Positions 42,109-45,415 of a stretch of 45,415 bases of DNA are shown here, in pieces. The DNA lies in NCBI GenBank assembly GCA_938084885.1, contig CALKGG010000057.1:1-45415 (forward strand), read 5' to 3'. Numbering within the stretch: position 1 is the first letter of the stretch; every line of letters begins with the position of its first letter. Source of the DNA: an uncultured Acidimicrobiales bacterium (GTDB taxonomy: Bacteria; Actinomycetota; Acidimicrobiia; Acidimicrobiales; SHLQ01). The notes below the pieces were generated by a model that worked only from the letters and a program-made list of their open reading frames with translations, was not told the DNA's origin and did no database searches. Made by a program: the position numbers and the translations under genes.

Positions 42109-42504
42109 GCGCTCATCGATTGTGACTCCGGTGAGCTCGTTACCTACGAACCATCGCTGAGCCGTCCGAGGGCAGTGGCCGGCGTGGTTCTCGAACGTGT
42201 GAGCCGCCCGGTGGGTCGTCGTCCAAAGCGGCAACATTGCGATCAGCTGAAGGCGTTGCATCCACCTGATGCGAGGAGGGGAATTCGATTGGGCGATCTG
42301 CTTCCAATCTTCCCACCTAAACCGCTGCAACGAATCGCCGTTGCGTTGGGTAAGTCGCACGAGTATCGCTTTGCGAGATTTTGGGTGACGTTGAGCCAAT
42401 CGTGACTACCCACCATGCATGGTCGAATACCGTTCTGTTGGATCGTTGAGCTGCGTGTCTGAATACCGCTCGTGAATTGTGCGTGTGGCTGCGAGACTGC
42501 GGAG
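42109..42504. other. 396-bp gap with no convincing gene
   Basis: Several frames of 57-85 residues are open on both strands, but none has a ribosome site plus protein-like composition. One plus frame (42175-42405) contains LPIFPPKPLQRIAVALGKSH, which might be a decayed relic, but I cannot name a family. No inverted repeat, T-rich terminator or RNA gene was seen. The right part must hold the promoter of the EamA gene. Confidence 0.5.
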
Positions 42505-43428
42505 GTGACGCAATCCAAGTCCATGTTCACCGCAGCCCAAGCCGCAAACGACGAATCATTCGCGAACGCCGACTGGGGCCTGTTCATTGGCGTTTCCCTC
42601 ATTTGGGGCTCGAGTTTCCTACTGATCGCCGAGGCTCTCGAGGGGCTCACGCCGGGCACTGTCACACTCGGCCGTGTCGGCATTGGTGCGATCACGCTGC
42701 TCGTCATCAGAGCACTCCGTGGTGGCGGCAAGGCAATCGAGCGCGAGGACTACGGCTCGGTCTTGCTGCTCTCACTGTTATGGGTGGCCATACCGTTCAC
42801 GCTCTTCCCGCTGGCCCAAGAACACATCAACTCAGCCGTCACCGGCCTGCTCAATGGGGCCACGCCAGTCTTTGCGGGCATCGTGTCGGCGGTGTTGGTA
42901 AAGGTGGCGCCCAAGGGAACCCACCTGGTGGGCATCGCAGCAGGATTCGTAGGCATCGTGTTGATCAGCCTCGGTTCGAGCGGCGGCGGATCGACCCAAG
43001 CGCGTGGCGTGCTCATGGTGCTCGCCGCCACTGTTTGCTACGGCTTTGCCGTCAACCTTGCCTCTCCGCTCCAAGCCAAGTACGGACCGATCAACATCAT
43101 GGCAACCATGCTGGGGCTCGCCACGCTGTGGGTACTGCCCTTTGGCCTGTTCACGATCGGTGAGAACGAATGGTCACTCGGGCCTGTCGCTGCGGTGGTG
43201 TTCTTGGGCGCAATCGGAACCGGCACCGCCTACTGGATTATGGCAACACTCGTTGGTCGAGTGGGCAGCGTGCGGGCATCGTTCATCACCTATTTGATCC
43301 CTGTCGTGTCACTCACACTCGGCGTGTTGATCCGAGACGACACGGTTACCGCTCTGGCCATCATTGGAGCAATCATCACTATCGGCGGAGCGTTCATGGC
43401 CTCACGAGCCAACGCCAAATCTGGCTAA
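42505..43428 (+). CDS. EamA/DMT-family transporter
   Basis: A roughly 307-residue membrane protein with ten hydrophobic segments in two EamA repeats (LFIGVSLIWGSSFLLIAEAL and LMVLAATVCYGFAVNLASPL starts; GNE-like INSAVTGLLNGATPVFAGIV). The family exports amino acids, nucleobases or other metabolites. The start is uncertain: GTG 42505 with GGAG just upstream, ATG 42523, or GTG 42472. The stop overlaps the end of the converging ATPase gene by four bases, leaving no room for a terminator between them. Confidence 0.9.
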   Translation: MTQSKSMFTAAQAANDESFANADWGLFIGVSLIWGSSFLLIAEALEGLTPGTVTLGRVGIGAITLLVIRALRGGGKAIEREDYGSVLLLSLLWVAIPFTLFPLAQEHINSAVTGLLNGATPVFAGIVSAVLVKVAPKGTHLVGIAAGFVGIVLISLGSSGGGSTQARGVLMVLAATVCYGFAVNLASPLQAKYGPINIMATMLGLATLWVLPFGLFTIGENEWSLGPVAAVVFLGAIGTGTAYWIMATLVGRVGSVRASFITYLIPVVSLTLGVLIRDDTVTALAIIGAIITIGGAFMASRANAKSG

Positions 43429-43964
43429 CTGGCGAGCGCCGCTCGCACGAATGCGAGCCGACCTTCCGGGCTCAGTTCCGGGACAGCAATCGGTTCGTAG
43501 CCACGCTCTCGGTACACGTCGAACATGTGCTGGTGAACAGCCTTTTGATACTGCTCGTCCTCGACACGCTCGGCGTCGTTCTGCCAGCCAACAGGCTCAA
43601 GGATGAACACTGCCGCATAGCAATGAGCCAGCGCAGCTTCGGCCAGCCCTTCGACTAGCGGCAACGACTCAGTCCGGTGGAACGCAATATTGCAGGGAAG
43701 TCCGTACTCGAGGAACACGACCTCGTTCGGATGCAACCGCTGCTCGGCGGCCAACATTGCCTCGAGCACCCGAGGTTGGAAATCGTCGGCGAATCGGAAC
43801 TCCTCGGCGTCACGGCCACCAGCGACGACATCGGCGATGAGTTGCCGTGTGCTGTCGCCCGAGATGTGCTCACCGTCCGCGGCTAGTAGCTCGAGCAGCG
43901 TCGTCTTTCCAGATGATGGGGGACCGGTAATCACGATCCAGTTGGTCTCGATGGGTGCGGTCAC
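43425..43964 (-). CDS. P-loop ATPase (AAA_28-like)
   Basis: This 179-residue protein has Walker A GPPSSGKTTLLE near the N-terminus, a probable Walker B in EVVFLEYGLP, and further family-like features SGDSTRQLIADVV and a final helix SPEGRLAFVRAAL. It resembles small AAA_28 ATP-binding proteins and NadR-like kinases. The exact reaction is unknown. The ATG overlaps the stop of the M20 peptidase gene by four bases, so the two are coupled. Confidence 0.78.
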   Translation of the reverse strand: MTAPIETNWIVITGPPSSGKTTLLELLAADGEHISGDSTRQLIADVVAGGRDAEEFRFADDFQPRVLEAMLAAEQRLHPNEVVFLEYGLPCNIAFHRTESLPLVEGLAEAALAHCYAAVFILEPVGWQNDAERVEDEQYQKAVHQHMFDVYRERGYEPIAVPELSPEGRLAFVRAALAS

Positions 43965-45340
43965 GATGTGGAACCTCCGCCGAAGTCTCGCACCGTGTCG
44001 ATGAAGAACTGAGTGGTCAGGGCCATCGATTCGATGTCGATGCGTTCGTCGTTGCCATGGAAGCGGTCGCTGTAGCTGATTGCATCGAGCGACGGGCTAA
44101 AGAGGCCAGCCCCGTAGGCAATCTTGCCCCGCTCCCGGTAGATGCGGCTATCGGTGAAGCCAACAATGAGATGCGGCGCGACATCGGCGCTCGGGAAGGG
44201 TTTGGCCACCGCCCGCTCTATCGAGTCCCACAGAGGAGTGGTGGTAGGGCTCATCGACGACGGATATGCGAGCAGCGTCTCGACTTCGACCGCATCGGCC
44301 AAATCGCCCAGCGCAGCACGCAGATGAGCGTCGACGTCTTCGGTCCCTTCTCCAGGGAGCGTGCGGATGTCGACATCGATCTCGATCAGGTCAGGGATGA
44401 TGTTCGACTTCTGCTCGCCAGGCGCGTTGATGACATTCGGAGACATCGTCGTGTGCGTGCAACTGTAGAAATGGCTCGCAACTCCCGGAAAGGGAAACTC
44501 TTCGAGGTAGTCGGTGATTGCTCCGGGGTCGAGAAGCGCAGCGGTTGTCTCCTCGTCGAATCCAAACGATGCCACCTGCCCTCGCCAGAGTTCGGAGAAG
44601 TTCGGTTGCGGTCGGTATTCGGCTAGCCGTTGCACGACGGCGGCGGCTCGAACCAAAGCGTTGTCGCTGCGGAACGGGCGAGAGCCATGGCCCGGCGTGC
44701 CGCGCACTCGGATGCGCCGCCACTCGATGCCCTTTTCTCCGACGTTCATCATGATCGAGGGTGTTTCGGAGTTGCCGAGGTGGATGCCGCCGCTTTCGGT
44801 CAGCACGTAGTCGGCTTCGATGGCATCCCATTCGTTTTGGGCGAACCATTCGGCGCCGACGGTCGAGCCCGCTTCCTCGTCAGCGACGCCGAAGAAGATG
44901 ATGTCGCCCTTGGGGGTGAAGTTCGTGTCGGCAAGGTGACGAAATGCGACGGCCATCGACGATGTGATGTTCAACATGTCGACTGCGCCTCGACCCCAAA
45001 CTTCGCCATCGATTATCTCGGCGCCGAACGGGTCGTGGGTCCAGCCGTCGGGGTTGACCGGCACAACATCGGTGTGGCCCATGAGGCAGAGGCTGGGCGC
45101 ATTGGGGTCTGAGCCTTCGATTCGAGCAACCACCGAGGCGCGGTCGGGGTATGGCTCGTAGGTTTCGATATCGAGACCCGTGCCTTCGAGTGCTTGGCGG
45201 AGCACGTCGGCGTTGCGCGTCTCGTGGCCAGTGTCCTCGGTGCCGTCGTTGACGCACCCGTTGCGGATCATGACCTGCAACAGCTCGACCGACTCTCGGG
45301 TGAGCGTGGATTCGCCGTTGAGGTCGTCGCTGTGAGCCAT
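43961..45340 (-). CDS. M20-family metallopeptidase (carboxypeptidase/deacylase)
   Basis: The 459-residue enzyme has the M20 motifs: LCLMGHTDVVPVNPDGW (zinc His and catalytic Asp), EVWGRGAVDMLN (bridging Asp), ADEEAGSTVGAEW (general base Glu and zinc ligand), a dimerisation domain including VRGTPGHGSRP, and a C-terminal His in DRFHGNDERI. The FHG-x-N/D-E end and length match the dipeptidase/ArgE-like actinobacterial group, so a role in releasing amino acids from N-acyl or dipeptide substrates is probable. It heads a two-gene unit with the P-loop ATPase. Confidence 0.93.
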   Translation of the reverse strand: MAHSDDLNGESTLTRESVELLQVMIRNGCVNDGTEDTGHETRNADVLRQALEGTGLDIETYEPYPDRASVVARIEGSDPNAPSLCLMGHTDVVPVNPDGWTHDPFGAEIIDGEVWGRGAVDMLNITSSMAVAFRHLADTNFTPKGDIIFFGVADEEAGSTVGAEWFAQNEWDAIEADYVLTESGGIHLGNSETPSIMMNVGEKGIEWRRIRVRGTPGHGSRPFRSDNALVRAAAVVQRLAEYRPQPNFSELWRGQVASFGFDEETTAALLDPGAITDYLEEFPFPGVASHFYSCTHTTMSPNVINAPGEQKSNIIPDLIEIDVDIRTLPGEGTEDVDAHLRAALGDLADAVEVETLLAYPSSMSPTTTPLWDSIERAVAKPFPSADVAPHLIVGFTDSRIYRERGKIAYGAGLFSPSLDAISYSDRFHGNDERIDIESMALTTQFFIDTVRDFGGGSTS

Positions 45341-45391
45341 GAGTCGAAGCTACTGCTTCACGTGGAGCGAGTCTGATTCGCGGCCAGGAGG

Positions 45392-45415
45392 GGGTTATGA
45401 ATGAGACCTGACCCC
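45392..45415 (-). repeat. Inverted third copy of the GGGGTCAGGTCTC repeat
   Basis: The last 24 bases of the window are the reverse complement of the core of the repeats at 39368 and 39435 (GGGGTCAGGTCTCATTCATA then ACCC). The window stops inside the repeat. Together the copies bracket the 6-kb block from the hydrolase to the M20 peptidase in inverted orientation. Confidence 0.85.

Overview
The window comes from a GC-rich actinobacterium, most likely of class Acidimicrobiia (Ilumatobacter-like). This placement is inferred from gene content: a WhiB regulator, a mycoredoxin, a septum-formation-domain protein with a GWWxASDGKWYP N-terminus, actinobacterial-type topoisomerase IV subunits, a DUF1501/DUF1800 secreted pair and a DrrAB-like exporter. 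No rRNA or tRNA gene was found, so species placement is not possible.

Positions 1-6980 are an accessory, decayed region. It opens exactly at the end of an intact IS3-family insertion sequence (1-1248). After it come a lipoprotein, a secreted metzincin-type protease coupled to a small upstream gene, a 5'-truncated polymorphic-toxin tip (Hint domain plus HNH nuclease), an XRE-DUF2199 gene pair behind a palindromic operator, remnants of IS3 and IS21 elements, a VapBC toxin-antitoxin pair, and an antitoxin fragment whose N-terminus is replaced by a (GCTGCC)n poly-alanine expansion.

Positions 6980-20100 are mainly core genes on the minus strand: topoisomerase IV (parC then parE), an unannotated candidate small RNA with C-rich-loop hairpins upstream of parC, a small helical protein, a VanZ-like protein (plus strand), a methyltransferase, a DrrA/DrrB-type ABC exporter, an M1 metallopeptidase lipoprotein, and the DUF1501/DUF1800 pair. 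A perfect 11-bp tandem repeat sits between DUF1800 and the divergent two-component system (20188-22067) and looks like its operator.

Positions 22079-27707 hold the most interesting unit. It is a minus-strand operon whiB - CarH-like B12 photoreceptor regulator - nei DNA glycosylase - ferrochelatase, starting from an AT-rich region with two inverted repeats. The regulator carries the W-x9-EH signature of adenosylcobalamin light sensors, which suggests a light/oxidative-stress regulon coupling porphyrin metallation with DNA repair. Upstream lie a 32-bp palindromic terminator, a mycoredoxin and a repeat-rich membrane protein.

Positions 27856-45415 read mostly on the plus strand: an ABC-F protein, an NfuA-like Fe-S carrier, a second two-component system with its own candidate direct-repeat operator, SelO with Cys at the selenocysteine position, then (minus) a cytochrome c/copper-monooxygenase lipoprotein and a HAD phosphatase, then a CoA-transferase, a CapA-like protein, an alpha/beta hydrolase (minus), PurU, a DUF1444-like protein, an EamA transporter, and a minus-strand ATPase/M20 peptidase pair. 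Two families of short dispersed repeats sharing GGGGTCAG occur at 17.3, 39.4 and 45.4 kb.
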